A DNA stretch of 64,000 nt from Microbulbifer celer (GCF_020991125.1 NZ_CP087715.1:3463001-3527000), one strand, 5' to 3'. Shown: positions 53,283 to 62,770, numbered from the stretch's first letter. Numbers and translations are program-made. The notes: generated from the sequence alone by a model not told the origin.

Positions 53283-54575
53283 TTACCAAGCGGGTTCTTG
53301 TGCGGTCTCTTTTTTCTCACCCCAACCATCTTCTGCCGGCGCCGACGATGCAGGCTCTGTGCCCTCACCGGTCGAAGGTGAGGCCGACGCAGCAGAAGGG
53401 GAAGGACTTACCGGTGGCGCCACATAACGCTGTGTATCTGAGCCATCGAGTTTGACACCTGTTAATTGCGAGTACATTGCGCGGGACTGATCGTCAGGTA
53501 GAAGCTCCACCATCAGCTCAGACACCGTCATTCTTCCCCAGGTTATCAGCCGCTCAAGTCCGGGGGCCAACGGTGTATGCGGCTCAAATCGGCGGAAGTA
53601 TTTGGCGGCCGCCTCGAGCATTTTGAGTGCGTCTTCTCTTGAGCTGATCTCTCCGGAAGCTACCGTGACAGGGCGCGCCTGAGCGGCACTGATCGCTGAA
53701 TCCACCACGGCCTCGGCACCATCAACCGACTCTACCTGGGCGTCCTGATCCTCTTGCTGCTCGTTCGCAGATTCCAGTTGTGGCTTGTAGATAAAGCGTG
53801 TGGTACGCAGTACCTCATCCAGTATTCCACTGACATTGGAAGAAGGGGGTGCATCGTGCCCGCAGTACTCTCTGAGCTTTTCATTGGTCGCCTTGAAACT
53901 TGCAATGGCTTCATCGAGCGTATCCACGAGATCGCACGCCCAGGCATCAGAGGTCTGCTCGAAATTCTGGTTCAGCAGGTCCATGCCGTAGCCGAGGGTT
54001 TCTACCCGCGCAGCCTTGGCATCTTCATCCGGCAGACGATCCGCATCCCGTGCCTGCTGATACTGAAAGAAAGAAAAAGCACCGTAGTCTGTTTCCGGGG
54101 TAATCGGCGCATTGCGTATTGGCATCATCAAAGTGCCCTCTGCTCCATCGCCGTTCAGACCGGACACCGGGGCTACCTTGGTTTCCAGGCCATCTTCATC
54201 CGGCTCTGGATACAGCCCTTCCCAATGCTCTGAAACGAGGCGTTCGATCAGCTGCAAGCCATCTCTCAGACCGGGGAATCCGTACAGGCGAATCAGGGCT
54301 TCTGTGTACCAGGATGCCACCTCCAGGTCTTTACTGACACCCGAAAGGACTTTATTCGCCACTTTTTCTACTTCGCGCCACGGTGCGAGAAGATCGACAT
54401 CGCTATCATCAAAAAGCGCTGATCGTTCGGCGGCTCGCGCACTATTACGCGCGTCCTTGATACTGTAATAATCCGAAGTTGGCGATCGGTCCTCGCGAAT
54501 ATCACTGCCGGTGGGGCTATCATCGCTGATATTTCCGACCAGACTGTCGATATCTATCACAGAAGGAAAGGCCAT
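53283..54575 (-). CDS. tssA: TssA, T6SS priming/cap protein
   Basis: 430 residues. ATG at 54575 has AAAGGA upstream. The N-terminal ImpA domain is clear (about 10-150): DSPTGSDIREDRSPTSDYYSIKDARNSARAAER, DLEVASWYTEALIRLYGFPGLRDGLQLIERLV, HWEGLYPEPDEDGLETKVAPVSGLNG. The middle is helical, then a segment REDALKMLEAAAKYFRRFEPHTPLAPGLERLITWGRMTVSELMVELLPDD. This is followed by about 65 residues of Pro/Ser/Glu-rich, probably disordered tail. TssA proteins recruit baseplate and sheath parts and guide assembly. It is the second gene of its unit, 31 bases after orfX. Confidence 0.9.
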   Translation of the reverse strand: MAFPSVIDIDSLVGNISDDSPTGSDIREDRSPTSDYYSIKDARNSARAAERSALFDDSDVDLLAPWREVEKVANKVLSGVSKDLEVASWYTEALIRLYGFPGLRDGLQLIERLVSEHWEGLYPEPDEDGLETKVAPVSGLNGDGAEGTLMMPIRNAPITPETDYGAFSFFQYQQARDADRLPDEDAKAARVETLGYGMDLLNQNFEQTSDAWACDLVDTLDEAIASFKATNEKLREYCGHDAPPSSNVSGILDEVLRTTRFIYKPQLESANEQQEDQDAQVESVDGAEAVVDSAISAAQARPVTVASGEISSREDALKMLEAAAKYFRRFEPHTPLAPGLERLITWGRMTVSELMVELLPDDQSRAMYSQLTGVKLDGSDTQRYVAPPVSPSPSAASASPSTGEGTEPASSAPAEDGWGEKKETAQEPAW

Positions 54576-54606
54576 GAAACGTCCTTTTTCAGGTCAATGT
54601 TTTGAG

Positions 54607-55404
54607 TCAGGCAGGTTGGCAATCAAGCATGTCAACACTGGACAACGATGCTTCCGACTCAATGCGAAAGCTTTTCAAAATAGAATAAAAATCACCACGA
54701 GCAACATCAAACTGGCGCTGCTCGCACCAGAAAATATGCGTATAAAACGCAACGCCGTTTTCCGAAACTGCAACCAGGTACTGAATAGGTGTGCCAGACA
54801 CCTCGGCTGAAAACTCACCTGAATACTGCTGCGGCACGCTACCCGGCAGTAGGTTTGACGCACAAACCATCTTAGCCTGAGAGACCTTTGTCATGCACTG
54901 GTGGATCTGAGCTGTACAGTAATCCTGAAGGCCAATGTCGCTTGTAAGCTCGCTCTTCTTCTGACACAAGACTACTAAAAACTGATTACTCTCAAGGTTT
55001 CCTACCTGCAGCAGTGCATTGGGATTAAGCCCGGCACAAGTCTGCCAACCCGTTGGGGTAACCAGTGAGCAGCGTGTATCGCTGGACTTCTGGTTACTGT
55101 AAATTCTCGACTTATCGTCACTCGATGTATCGTCAACAGACGCCTCCAGGCTCGTTTCCCGCAGGGGCGTTTCATCGGCATTCTGTGGCTCGAGCTCGAC
55201 AATCCAACCGCCCTGCCAGAATAAGCTGACAAGCGCCTCTCCCTCCTGGCGCCGGTCAAGTTTTTTGACAACGGTTCTTCCGCCGCTCAACAACGAACGA
55301 ATCCGGTCGAAGTCCAGTTGAAACTTTCGAGAAAGATACTCAATCCCCTGTCGGCGATCGTAACCTGACCTTAAATCTCCAGTAAAAACTACCTGATACG
55401 TCAT
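54607..55404 (-). CDS. OrfX: unassigned two-domain protein heading the tssA operon
   Basis: 265 residues from ATG at 55404 (AGGGA seven bases upstream; the frame is open to 55479 but with poorer starts). The N-terminal about 70 residues (YQVVFTGDLRSGYDRRQGIEYLSRKF, RIRSLLSGGRTVVKKLDRRQEGEALVSLFWQGGWIVEL) match a small module I have seen at the N-terminus of varied proteobacterial membrane or zinc-ribbon proteins. A polar linker follows. The C-terminal about 130 residues (WQTCAGLNPNALLQVGNLESNQFLVVLCQKK, IQYLVAVSENGVAFYTHIFWCEQRQFDVARGDFYSILKSF) recall the DcrB/PsbP-like fold of DUF1795, the fold of Eag effector chaperones. No signal peptide is visible. An effector-loading or assembly role is inference. 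Confidence 0.8.
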   Translation of the reverse strand: MTYQVVFTGDLRSGYDRRQGIEYLSRKFQLDFDRIRSLLSGGRTVVKKLDRRQEGEALVSLFWQGGWIVELEPQNADETPLRETSLEASVDDTSSDDKSRIYSNQKSSDTRCSLVTPTGWQTCAGLNPNALLQVGNLESNQFLVVLCQKKSELTSDIGLQDYCTAQIHQCMTKVSQAKMVCASNLLPGSVPQQYSGEFSAEVSGTPIQYLVAVSENGVAFYTHIFWCEQRQFDVARGDFYSILKSFRIESEASLSSVDMLDCQPA

Positions 55405-55493
55405 CACATAATCCCTGTCACGTAACTCTTCACATCCTTGATACCAGCAAGGGTGCATTTTCCCTGAAGAGATCGACACTGATACACAAACAA

Positions 55494-55511
55494 AATTGGT
55501 ACGCCTGTACC
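55494..55511 (+). promoter_or_regulatory. Candidate T6SS operator, copy 3
   Basis: AATTGGTACGCCTGTACC, with palindromic arms GGTAC/GTACC. It lies 90 bases before the orfX start, in the intergenic region between the two structural T6SS units. Confidence 0.5.
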
Positions 55512-55619
55512 TACTAGTAGTCCGCTAGTGCCGGCAAATTAGTTTCTCATTTTATCGAATACGTGAACGGCTTGAATACCCGTTGTAATGGTTTGTAACA
55601 GGATTCCATGGGTTTTAGT

Positions 55620-55637
55620 GGTACGATCATACCAATT
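55620..55637 (-). promoter_or_regulatory. Candidate T6SS operator, copy 4
   Basis: Minus strand AATTGGTATGATCGTACC, the most palindromic copy (TGGTAyGATCrTACCA). It lies 109 bases upstream of copy 3 in the same intergenic region. No gene is seen in 55405-55688. Confidence 0.5.
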
Positions 55638-55671
55638 AGCGCAATACTTCCCGAGTTTCTCCCGCCCAAAT

Positions 55672-55685
55672 AAGAACGGGTTCTT
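55672..55685 (-). terminator. Short hairpin after tagF
   Basis: AAGAA-CGGG-TTCTT is a perfect small palindrome four bases beyond the tagF stop, in AT-rich flanks. It could weakly end the fha-tagF transcript before the operator pair. Confidence 0.35.
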
Positions 55686-55688
55686 TTA

Positions 55689-56366
55689 TTACCATTTTGT
55701 CATCGGTGCACCAATCATGGCTGCAAACAACTCCGGCTCGGGGAGACCGTATGACAAGTTCATCATGGAATCTCTTTCTGCCGTCGGCGGTGCCCACCAA
55801 ACACTATGGCTATTACCATCAGGTAGGGATTGCTCGAGCAAGCAACCAAAACCTTGGGCAAGATTAGTATTTCCGCAGCTCAGAATTGCACCATTACAGT
55901 TTTCCGTCACATGATCCCGGCGTGAGGAGTCCACCGCATAGTCAGGAAACCGCTCCATCAACTGGTCCACTGTCAACGCCTCTTGCAATGCACAAATTCC
56001 CAGCTCGGAAAGCGCTGAATACCAGGTTTCCGCACGCGCAATCAGGTCACAGGCCGAGGTGCTCTGCTCTACTGCTGTACAAAGTGTAAGGGGAAAGTAC
56101 CGCCCCACACTATCCACGCTTGGCAATAAAACTCCACCCCATGTACGTCCATCAATCACGCCCGGTGAAAGTGCAAACCGCCAGATCGGACTGGTGAGGA
56201 AGTGCTCGAGCCACGCCTCGCCCACCAGCTCCCGGGAACCGTGAACGGAGCGCTGGAGCCATGTATCCCATGTGTCCGAAAATACCCCCGGCAACTCGCG
56301 CAGGATAAAGTCACCGTGTGCAGGCAGTTTTCCGAAAACCCCTTTCATAGTTTTACCGCTATTCAT
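55689..56366 (-). CDS. tagF: TagF, T6SS post-translational repressor
   Basis: 225 residues. KGVFGKLPAHGDFILRELPGVFSDTWDTWLQ, TSPIWRFALSPGVIDGRTWGGVLLPSVDSVGRYFPLTL and AETWYSALSELGIC are diagnostic of the family. In Pseudomonas TagF holds Fha inactive until the PpkA pathway acts. Its ATG overlaps the tssM stop (TAATG), so the two are translationally coupled. It has only TagF and no fused phosphatase domain. Confidence 0.93.
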   Translation of the reverse strand: MNSGKTMKGVFGKLPAHGDFILRELPGVFSDTWDTWLQRSVHGSRELVGEAWLEHFLTSPIWRFALSPGVIDGRTWGGVLLPSVDSVGRYFPLTLCTAVEQSTSACDLIARAETWYSALSELGICALQEALTVDQLMERFPDYAVDSSRRDHVTENCNGAILSCGNTNLAQGFGCLLEQSLPDGNSHSVWWAPPTAERDSMMNLSYGLPEPELFAAMIGAPMTKW

Positions 56367-59300
56367 TAAAGCGTTTCCGGGCAGCGGTAACTGGTAAGCA
56401 ATGTGCTGTCAAAAGGGTTGTAGACACCTGTGGGGGTCAACCGGAACTCGGCTCGGCGCCCAGCTTCTGCGAATGTCACAAGGTACTCTGTACTGCTGCG
56501 CCCTCTCTGGACTTCGGAGTTGGCTAACAGACGGTACCACGCCCAGTCCCCCTCAAAATGCTGGCGGTGTACGGTCTCATTGAGATCTTCAAACAGAATT
56601 CGAGCGCGACTGAACTCGCCTCCGCGCCAGGTCAACTTAGAGCTTGTGCGCGGCCCGTGAGAATAGGGTACGCGCTGTCCACCCAATTCCAGTGCAAACA
56701 GCCGCACGCCTGAATCCAGCTTGGTGGGCTCAATGCGGAATGCATACTCAGCCTGTTCACCAGTGCGGAAAAGGGTGTCGCGGATGCGCTCTGCGCGTCG
56801 CATCTGATCCAGGCTGCGCGAGGAGATTCCTAGGCTTTGCCCTTCCAGAGATCGGGCTTTCCAGTTTCTCGTATCAATAAACGGTTTGAGGTTTTGCTGT
56901 ATAAACTGTTGCTCAATGCCACCGGGCTTGAAAAATTCGTTGAACTCCATCACCGGGATTTCCTGCTCCCGATTGGGGTGTAGCGGAAAACGCCCGGCCA
57001 GACTGCTCTGATATACACTGTATACCTGTTCCCGCCAGGTGCGATCTGCGTAGCGCTTGGCTTTGGCCATTACCAGGCCCCAGGCATTATTCGCGATCTG
57101 ATCCAACCAACGTTTAAATGGCTCAGGTGCGCCCGCCGCTTTTACCCGAAGCTGCTTGATGGCATCACTGCCGCCGGAGAATCGTGCTTTGGCGCTGTCA
57201 AATGCCGCAGCATCTGAGTCGACACTGCCGTCGAGTTCAGCGAGATAGGCCCTAACCTGACCAATAGCCGTAAGATATTCCTGTGCTCGCGATGGTCTGC
57301 CGCGCTCACTTGCCGTCAGCCGCTGTAACTCTTCGAACTTCAGATCTACCGAAGTGGGTTTAAAGTTATCTGCTATAGCGCCCGCGGCACCGCTTGCTGC
57401 TGCGGCCCCGAGCCTTCTCGTGGTACTGGATACAGGCAAAGATACCCCAGAGGCATCTACCGGCATTTTCGGCCGCGGTGTCAGACGGGTGTTATCTGCT
57501 GCAATTTCAGATACCGCCAGCAGCGGTGAATATACCGGATCGGCAATTTTACCCAGCACTTCCAGTGCCTGCGGTGTACTGCTAAAACGCGCTATAGGAA
57601 AACCAGCGAGAAACTGCTGCCAACGTTGCTGGTATTCATTCAGGTAAATGCGCTTGAGTTCCTGCCCCAATTGCTCGCGATCCGCCTCGGTAAAGTTTTC
57701 ACCCGCAGTATCATTGCCGTAGATCCAGCGCTCACTGGCCAGCTGATTCATTAATGGCGAGTCAGCGCCAAACTCAAGCTCTTTATAGCCGGCTTTGGTA
57801 TACAGGTACGGCACGGAGAATTGAGGATCGGTAGCCGCCACACCGAACAGTTGTTGGGTATCGCCGCCTATCTCTCGATAGAGGTCGACTTGCGTCTGCC
57901 CCAGATCACTGCGCTGCATCTGTGCGTATAGCCGCTGGGATACGGGAATACGACGAAGTTGCTCTCGCGCTGCCGCGACTACGCGCTCGTTTGGTGCCAG
58001 CGAATCGGGTAACTCTAGGTCAGACAGGCGGTCAAGATGAGCGAGAAGTGGCTCCAGCTTATCCGCTTTGCCGCTGAGTGCGTGTTCCCAGTGGGTAGCA
58101 AAGTACGTAGAAATTGTCTCCCAATCCCGCTTGTCAGGATTAAAGAACATCAGGTACACCATCAAGGTCTGTACCAGGGCAGGGTCGTCACTGCGCAAGC
58201 GTCTCAGGTCGCGTTCGATATCGGTTAACAACGACTGCAGGAACTGCCCCGTCAACTCCTGTTGATAGAGCTGATCCGCAGATTGGTCAATGCGCGGGTC
58301 GTACAGACCGAGGTTGCCTAGCCAGGGATGCGACTCTTTTTGATACACCGTCGACGCCCGAAACAGTGATTCGAGCATAGGCAGGGTATCAGTGGATGAG
58401 ACCCGGCGGTTGGCTGTTGCTTGTTTCTGTGTCTGAAAGTCAGCAATACTCTCTCGCACTTCACCCATGTAGATCTTGTTCTGGGCAATACTACCGGTCC
58501 ACAATAACAGTGCGCCGATAAAAGCTGCCGCCGATCCGATATAGACACCGCCGCGCAGCCAGCGAGTAGCACGCTCAACCCGACGGTTAACGCCAACCAG
58601 TTCGGCTTCGGGAAAGATCACATCTTTTAATAACCGGTGCAGGAAAAAGCTCTTTCCCGCGCCCTGAAATTTCTGTCCCGAGTCCCGTTCAAGCCCGAAG
58701 TCTGCACTGACTGACGCCATCATCCGGTCGATCGGGCTTCCTTCCTGTGTGCCGCTGGTGAAATAAACGCCGCGCACCATCGGTGCCATGTCATAACGAT
58801 TGGGTCCAAAAGCCTGCTTTACAAAATCTGTTATTACTGCCTGCAGGCCTTCCATGCGCCCCGGAAAACCCTGCAGCAGCGCACGTTTCTCGACATTGCG
58901 CTCTTGATGAACACGCCACAGAACCCGCTGGTTGAGGCGATCGATCAGTGTCTCAAATTCACCGGCAAAGGTATCCAGCGGTGCTCCAACGGCAGGATTG
59001 CTTTCCTCAGGAAAGCTCACACCCCATACCTGCTCTCGTTCCGCTTGCGACAGGTTGTCAAAATATTCACTGAAGCCCGCTACCAGGTCGCTTTTGGTAA
59101 AAGTGAGATAAATAGGAAAGCGGATGCCCAGTTGCTGTTGCAGCTCATTGATCCGGGTACGAATGGTTTTTGCTTGATGTATTCGCTGCTCTGCAGTCTG
59201 TACCATCAGGTCCTGCAGGCTGATCGCCACCAGCACACCATTGATCGGACGACGGCGACGGTAGCGCTTGAGCAGGTTCAGGAACGCCTGCCAGGCACTG

Positions 59301-59908
59301 TTGTCATACACCCGGTGGCTGTCTTGCGTGGTATAACGCCCGGCAGTATCAATAAGTACCGCGTCATTGGTAAACCACCAATCACAGTTGCGCGTGCCAC
59401 CTACACCGCCCAGGGCTTGTTGGCCATGGGTCTGGGACAGCGGAAAGTCGAGGCCAGAATTCACCAGCGCTGTTGTTTTACCAGACCCGGGCGGTCCAAT
59501 AATAATGTACCAGGGCAACTGGTAGAGGGAGACATTGCCGCGCTCTGATTTAAAGCGTGCTTTGCGCAGTACCGCCATCGCATCACGGAATCGATCCGAC
59601 AAGGCAGATATTTCTTCACGGCTGCGCTCTTCTTCCGGATTGAGGTTTTCCTCTTCCTGTGTGGACTCAATCTCTCCAATAAGCGCGCTGTTCTGGCGAC
59701 GCTCCACAAGCCATTGACTCAGGTGCCATACCAGCCAGATAGCAAAAATAAATACGATGATGGTGACGCGCGTCGTCGGTGAAAGCGTGGTGTTATCACT
59801 GCCAAACTTTATATAGTCAGCACCAAACCATATCAACAGTGATAGCGCCGTGAGACCGATGAGGCCGAGAACCCATTTGTTGGTAAAGAAATTTCGCAAA
59901 CGTTTCAT
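56366..59908 (-). CDS. tssM: TssM (IcmF), T6SS membrane-complex core
   Basis: 1180 residues, normal length. Inner-membrane helices lie at about 12-29, 47-63 and 455-475 (GGVYIGSAAAFIGALLLWTGSIA). The cytosolic NTPase-like domain has Walker A GPPGSGKTT at 138-146 and the WFTNDAVLIDTAGRY region. The periplasmic C-terminus contains the IcmF-related and DUF1215 parts and ends with the jelly-roll domain (GVRLFALELGGQRVPYSHGP, FEGDWAWYRLLANSEV). It spans the periplasm to contact TssJ. It starts directly after the tssL stop (TAAATG), and tagF overlaps its end. Confidence 0.96.
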   Translation of the reverse strand: MKRLRNFFTNKWVLGLIGLTALSLLIWFGADYIKFGSDNTTLSPTTRVTIIVFIFAIWLVWHLSQWLVERRQNSALIGEIESTQEEENLNPEEERSREEISALSDRFRDAMAVLRKARFKSERGNVSLYQLPWYIIIGPPGSGKTTALVNSGLDFPLSQTHGQQALGGVGGTRNCDWWFTNDAVLIDTAGRYTTQDSHRVYDNSAWQAFLNLLKRYRRRRPINGVLVAISLQDLMVQTAEQRIHQAKTIRTRINELQQQLGIRFPIYLTFTKSDLVAGFSEYFDNLSQAEREQVWGVSFPEESNPAVGAPLDTFAGEFETLIDRLNQRVLWRVHQERNVEKRALLQGFPGRMEGLQAVITDFVKQAFGPNRYDMAPMVRGVYFTSGTQEGSPIDRMMASVSADFGLERDSGQKFQGAGKSFFLHRLLKDVIFPEAELVGVNRRVERATRWLRGGVYIGSAAAFIGALLLWTGSIAQNKIYMGEVRESIADFQTQKQATANRRVSSTDTLPMLESLFRASTVYQKESHPWLGNLGLYDPRIDQSADQLYQQELTGQFLQSLLTDIERDLRRLRSDDPALVQTLMVYLMFFNPDKRDWETISTYFATHWEHALSGKADKLEPLLAHLDRLSDLELPDSLAPNERVVAAAREQLRRIPVSQRLYAQMQRSDLGQTQVDLYREIGGDTQQLFGVAATDPQFSVPYLYTKAGYKELEFGADSPLMNQLASERWIYGNDTAGENFTEADREQLGQELKRIYLNEYQQRWQQFLAGFPIARFSSTPQALEVLGKIADPVYSPLLAVSEIAADNTRLTPRPKMPVDASGVSLPVSSTTRRLGAAAASGAAGAIADNFKPTSVDLKFEELQRLTASERGRPSRAQEYLTAIGQVRAYLAELDGSVDSDAAAFDSAKARFSGGSDAIKQLRVKAAGAPEPFKRWLDQIANNAWGLVMAKAKRYADRTWREQVYSVYQSSLAGRFPLHPNREQEIPVMEFNEFFKPGGIEQQFIQQNLKPFIDTRNWKARSLEGQSLGISSRSLDQMRRAERIRDTLFRTGEQAEYAFRIEPTKLDSGVRLFALELGGQRVPYSHGPRTSSKLTWRGGEFSRARILFEDLNETVHRQHFEGDWAWYRLLANSEVQRGRSSTEYLVTFAEAGRRAEFRLTPTGVYNPFDSTLLTSYRCPETL

Positions 59909-60760
59909 TTAGGGCTCCGCACTATCTACTTCCGCAGCAGTCAGCTGGTTAATGTCTTCAACCACTGGCGTGGTGCTTTCATATAGCCACCAACGGTAAC
60001 CGCTGAAGGTGACCGCAAGTACCCCCAGTACCACACTGGCAATCACCCAAATTGGTATGTACTGCACCAATCGGGTTTTGCGCTGCACGCACCCCTGCCA
60101 TTTCGGTGAAAGATCCCGCTCCATCGCCGGGCGGTGGCTCTCGATGGTGCGATACAGGTTGTCACGAATCTGCTCTATCTGTTCATGCCCCCGCTGCACG
60201 AGGCGGTATTTCCCCTGAAACCCCAGGCTCAGGCAGAGATAAAACAGCTCCAGCAATTCCAGATGGGTGCCGGGCGCCTCCTGCATGCGCTGCAAAATCA
60301 CAAAGCATTTTTCACCACCGAAGGTCTCTTTGTGGAACAGACTTAACAGGGAGTGCTGGCTCCAGCCACTGGAAGTGCCCCACGGTGTGGACAACACTAC
60401 TTCGTCCACTACGGTGCACAGCAGATAACGCGCCGTAAGCACCGTCTCCGGAGTCAGGGATAGTTGTTTGGCCTCGCGCTCAAACTTCTGGATCTCCTGC
60501 GTCAGTCGCTTGTGTAGATCCGGGACATTGTCGTGACGCATGGTGGTGCGCAGCTTGATGATGACCCCGAGCAGTTTGGATGCCGCAGAAACCAATGGAT
60601 TCAGACTGTTGCGAATGCGAATGTCCTGCGCCAGCTCCGCAGTACCTTTGCCAGGGTGTGGCGGCGCCGCTGCAGGCGCGGCAGCACCGGGGGTGGGAAT
60701 CAACACAGTGCGGTCGCCGGCTGAGGGACCCGCAGGCGGGGTGTAATTGTCGCCAGTCAT
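59909..60760 (-). CDS. tssL: TssL (DotU/IcmH), T6SS inner-membrane protein
   Basis: 283 residues. The N-terminal 45 residues are Pro/Ala-rich. The cytosolic DotU domain (IRNSLNPLVSAASKLLGVIIKL, YLLCTVVDEVVLSTPWG, HKETFGGEKCFVILQRM, LLELFYLCLSLGFQGKYRL) is followed by a single C-terminal membrane helix (IPIWVIASVVLGVLAVTF). There is no OmpA/peptidoglycan-binding extension. It forms the membrane complex with TssM and TssJ. The gene lies one base after tssK. Confidence 0.95.
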   Translation of the reverse strand: MTGDNYTPPAGPSAGDRTVLIPTPGAAAPAAAPPHPGKGTAELAQDIRIRNSLNPLVSAASKLLGVIIKLRTTMRHDNVPDLHKRLTQEIQKFEREAKQLSLTPETVLTARYLLCTVVDEVVLSTPWGTSSGWSQHSLLSLFHKETFGGEKCFVILQRMQEAPGTHLELLELFYLCLSLGFQGKYRLVQRGHEQIEQIRDNLYRTIESHRPAMERDLSPKWQGCVQRKTRLVQYIPIWVIASVVLGVLAVTFSGYRWWLYESTTPVVEDINQLTAAEVDSAEP

Positions 60761-60761
60761 A

Positions 60762-62099
60762 TCAGTTGTTCCTTATTGCCCAAAGCTCCATGGAGAGCCC
60801 CGGAAACTCCGCGCCCAGATGTACGGCGAAGCCGCCCGATCTCTGCATCGCCTGCCACATTTCACCGCTGCGCTCAAGCTCAAAGTAGGTAAAACCTGCG
60901 TGATAGGGTATCTGACGCGGTGCAACCGGCAGCGGGCGCACCGAGATACCCGGCAGCTGTGCGGAAATCAGTTCACGAATAGCTTCTACCGGGGCAACTT
61001 TTGCCTGTGTCGGGAAACGGCTCCGCAACAAATCGCCAGGCATATCTGCTTTTGCCGCCATCACAAAAGTCGCGGTTTTGAGTAGAGACGGATCGTTAAC
61101 GGGCGCAACATAGATACCAAATTTCCGTTGTACCAGATTCATCGCTATCGCAGTCTGCTCAAGTACCGTCGATAGCGACTGGCGCAATGCCGAATACAAT
61201 CCGGCATAGCTCTGCTGCAGATTTTCGTGTGCATAGGTGGGAATTTCCGGTGGCCGCTTGGTACTGGAGGTAAACGTTGCAAGCTCACCGGCGAGCTGTA
61301 ATAGCTCCAGATAAAGGCTGTATGGGTGCAAGCGCGGCTGAGCGGTCAACTGCTTTAACAACGGCTCAAAGCGGTTGATGACCTGCAATAACAGATAATC
61401 GGCTATTTCTGCCGAGCCGCTGCGGCCGCTGTCGCTGAGACGATGACCCAGTGCCTGACCTCGATGCTCCAGCAACCCCTTTGCCTCTTCGATGTAAGCT
61501 TTGATGACAGGCGAGCTTTCTACATTCAGTAGCGGTGGAATATATTCCGGATCAAGCTCAACCGGCTTTTCCGGCTGTCGCTCTCGGATACGCGCAATAC
61601 CGATGGTGGCATAGCCGCTCAGGTCATCACTGCCCAACTTGAGACAGGTGCGCAATTTACCGACCTGGATACGTGCCGACTCTCCAGACACTGAAGCGCT
61701 GTTGCGGGCATCGAAATTGGCGGCCTGATACCGCGCCTGGGGAAAGTCTTCCTGATCGCGAATAGACTCCTGGCTACCGGGGCGCTTCATCGGGATACAC
61801 AGATAAACAGTTTCGTCGCGCGTGTTTACCGGCACCTCAAGAATATCCGGTTGATTTTCATGCTCCGGTGCCAGAATTGGTGTTCCATCCGGAAATATGG
61901 CACGCACTCTGGATACTGAGATTTTCCCCATCGCAAGCGGCTCACTGTCGAGGCCAAGCTCCACGATCCCCCAGGTATGTATACCAAGGGCGCCGGTGCG
62001 GGATTCCACCAGCTGCTCCAGATATCGGTCCTGCTGCTGGAAATGCTGAGGCCGAAGGAACATGCCTTCGCTCCAGATCACTTTATTGTTCGCCGACAT
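60762..62099 (-). CDS. tssK: TssK, T6SS baseplate-membrane connector
   Basis: 445 residues. The start ATG at 62099 has AGGGA upstream. NKVIWSEGMFLRPQHFQQQDRYLEQLVESR, GIVELGLDSEPLAMGKISV, RAIFPDGTPILAPEHENQPDILEVP and RFPTQAKVAPVEAIRELISAQLPGISVRPLPVAPRQIPYHAGFTYFELER are typical. It links wedge proteins to the TssL/TssM complex as trimers. It lies 77 bases after tssJ. Confidence 0.96.
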   Translation of the reverse strand: MSANNKVIWSEGMFLRPQHFQQQDRYLEQLVESRTGALGIHTWGIVELGLDSEPLAMGKISVSRVRAIFPDGTPILAPEHENQPDILEVPVNTRDETVYLCIPMKRPGSQESIRDQEDFPQARYQAANFDARNSASVSGESARIQVGKLRTCLKLGSDDLSGYATIGIARIRERQPEKPVELDPEYIPPLLNVESSPVIKAYIEEAKGLLEHRGQALGHRLSDSGRSGSAEIADYLLLQVINRFEPLLKQLTAQPRLHPYSLYLELLQLAGELATFTSSTKRPPEIPTYAHENLQQSYAGLYSALRQSLSTVLEQTAIAMNLVQRKFGIYVAPVNDPSLLKTATFVMAAKADMPGDLLRSRFPTQAKVAPVEAIRELISAQLPGISVRPLPVAPRQIPYHAGFTYFELERSGEMWQAMQRSGGFAVHLGAEFPGLSMELWAIRNN

Positions 62100-62176
62100 A
62101 CACGATCCCTGTTATGGCGCAACGCGCCGCTTCAATAATACTGATTGACGATATTCTCTGGTTGGCACCAGCGCTT

Positions 62177-62770
62177 TTATTCACCCTGACGAAGTTTTTG
62201 CAGTCGCTCGTACTCTGCACTGGAAATAGTCACGGTTTTACCCGAGTCTTGCTCGCGCTTTTTCGCGGTAACGGCGCGTTGACGTCGATCCAGCGCATCG
62301 GTGGAGACGATTTTTATATCGGTAAGTGTTACAGCATATTCATTGTCATTGTGTGGTTTTATCGGCAGCAACATCAAAGATTCTGCGCGCTGGTACTGTA
62401 CAAATTCAGCCAACAGGCCAATGTACTTCACCTCAGGCGTCAGCCCCAGAGTTTCCACACGTTCTTCGCCGGGTGCGAACTCTTTGAGTATCACGGTATC
62501 TATCAGGTCCCGCCCTAAACGAGACTCTGCATTTTCATACAGGTTCAGAAATTCTTCCCGAGAGAACTGACGGTCATCCGCTAGCATGAATACCCGCACA
62601 ACCACTGGAGAGGAACGCCCATCACTGTCCGGGTTTACGTCAGTTGTTGCCGACAGAGTCAACTCCACATTGGTATCAAAATTCAGCGTTTCGCGCGTGG
62701 TCTGGCAACCCGCCAGCAGCAACAATGCGCAACAGCCAATGAAGAATTTATTAAGGTTTTTCCAATTCAT
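62177..62770 (-). CDS. tssJ: TssJ, T6SS outer-membrane lipoprotein
   Basis: 197 residues from ATG at 62770, preceded by GGGGGC; a start a few codons upstream (62788 or 62791) is possible but less well supported. The lipobox is LLAGC with Cys22. The mature part is the transthyretin-like domain (LNFDTNVELTLSATTDVNPDSDGRSSPVVVRVFML, FAPGEERVETLGLTPEVKYIGLLAEF). TssJ anchors TssM to the outer membrane. The C-terminal 30 residues are charged and extend past the usual domain. Confidence 0.92.
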   Translation of the reverse strand: MNWKNLNKFFIGCCALLLLAGCQTTRETLNFDTNVELTLSATTDVNPDSDGRSSPVVVRVFMLADDRQFSREEFLNLYENAESRLGRDLIDTVILKEFAPGEERVETLGLTPEVKYIGLLAEFVQYQRAESLMLLPIKPHNDNEYAVTLTDIKIVSTDALDRRQRAVTAKKREQDSGKTVTISSAEYERLQKLRQGE

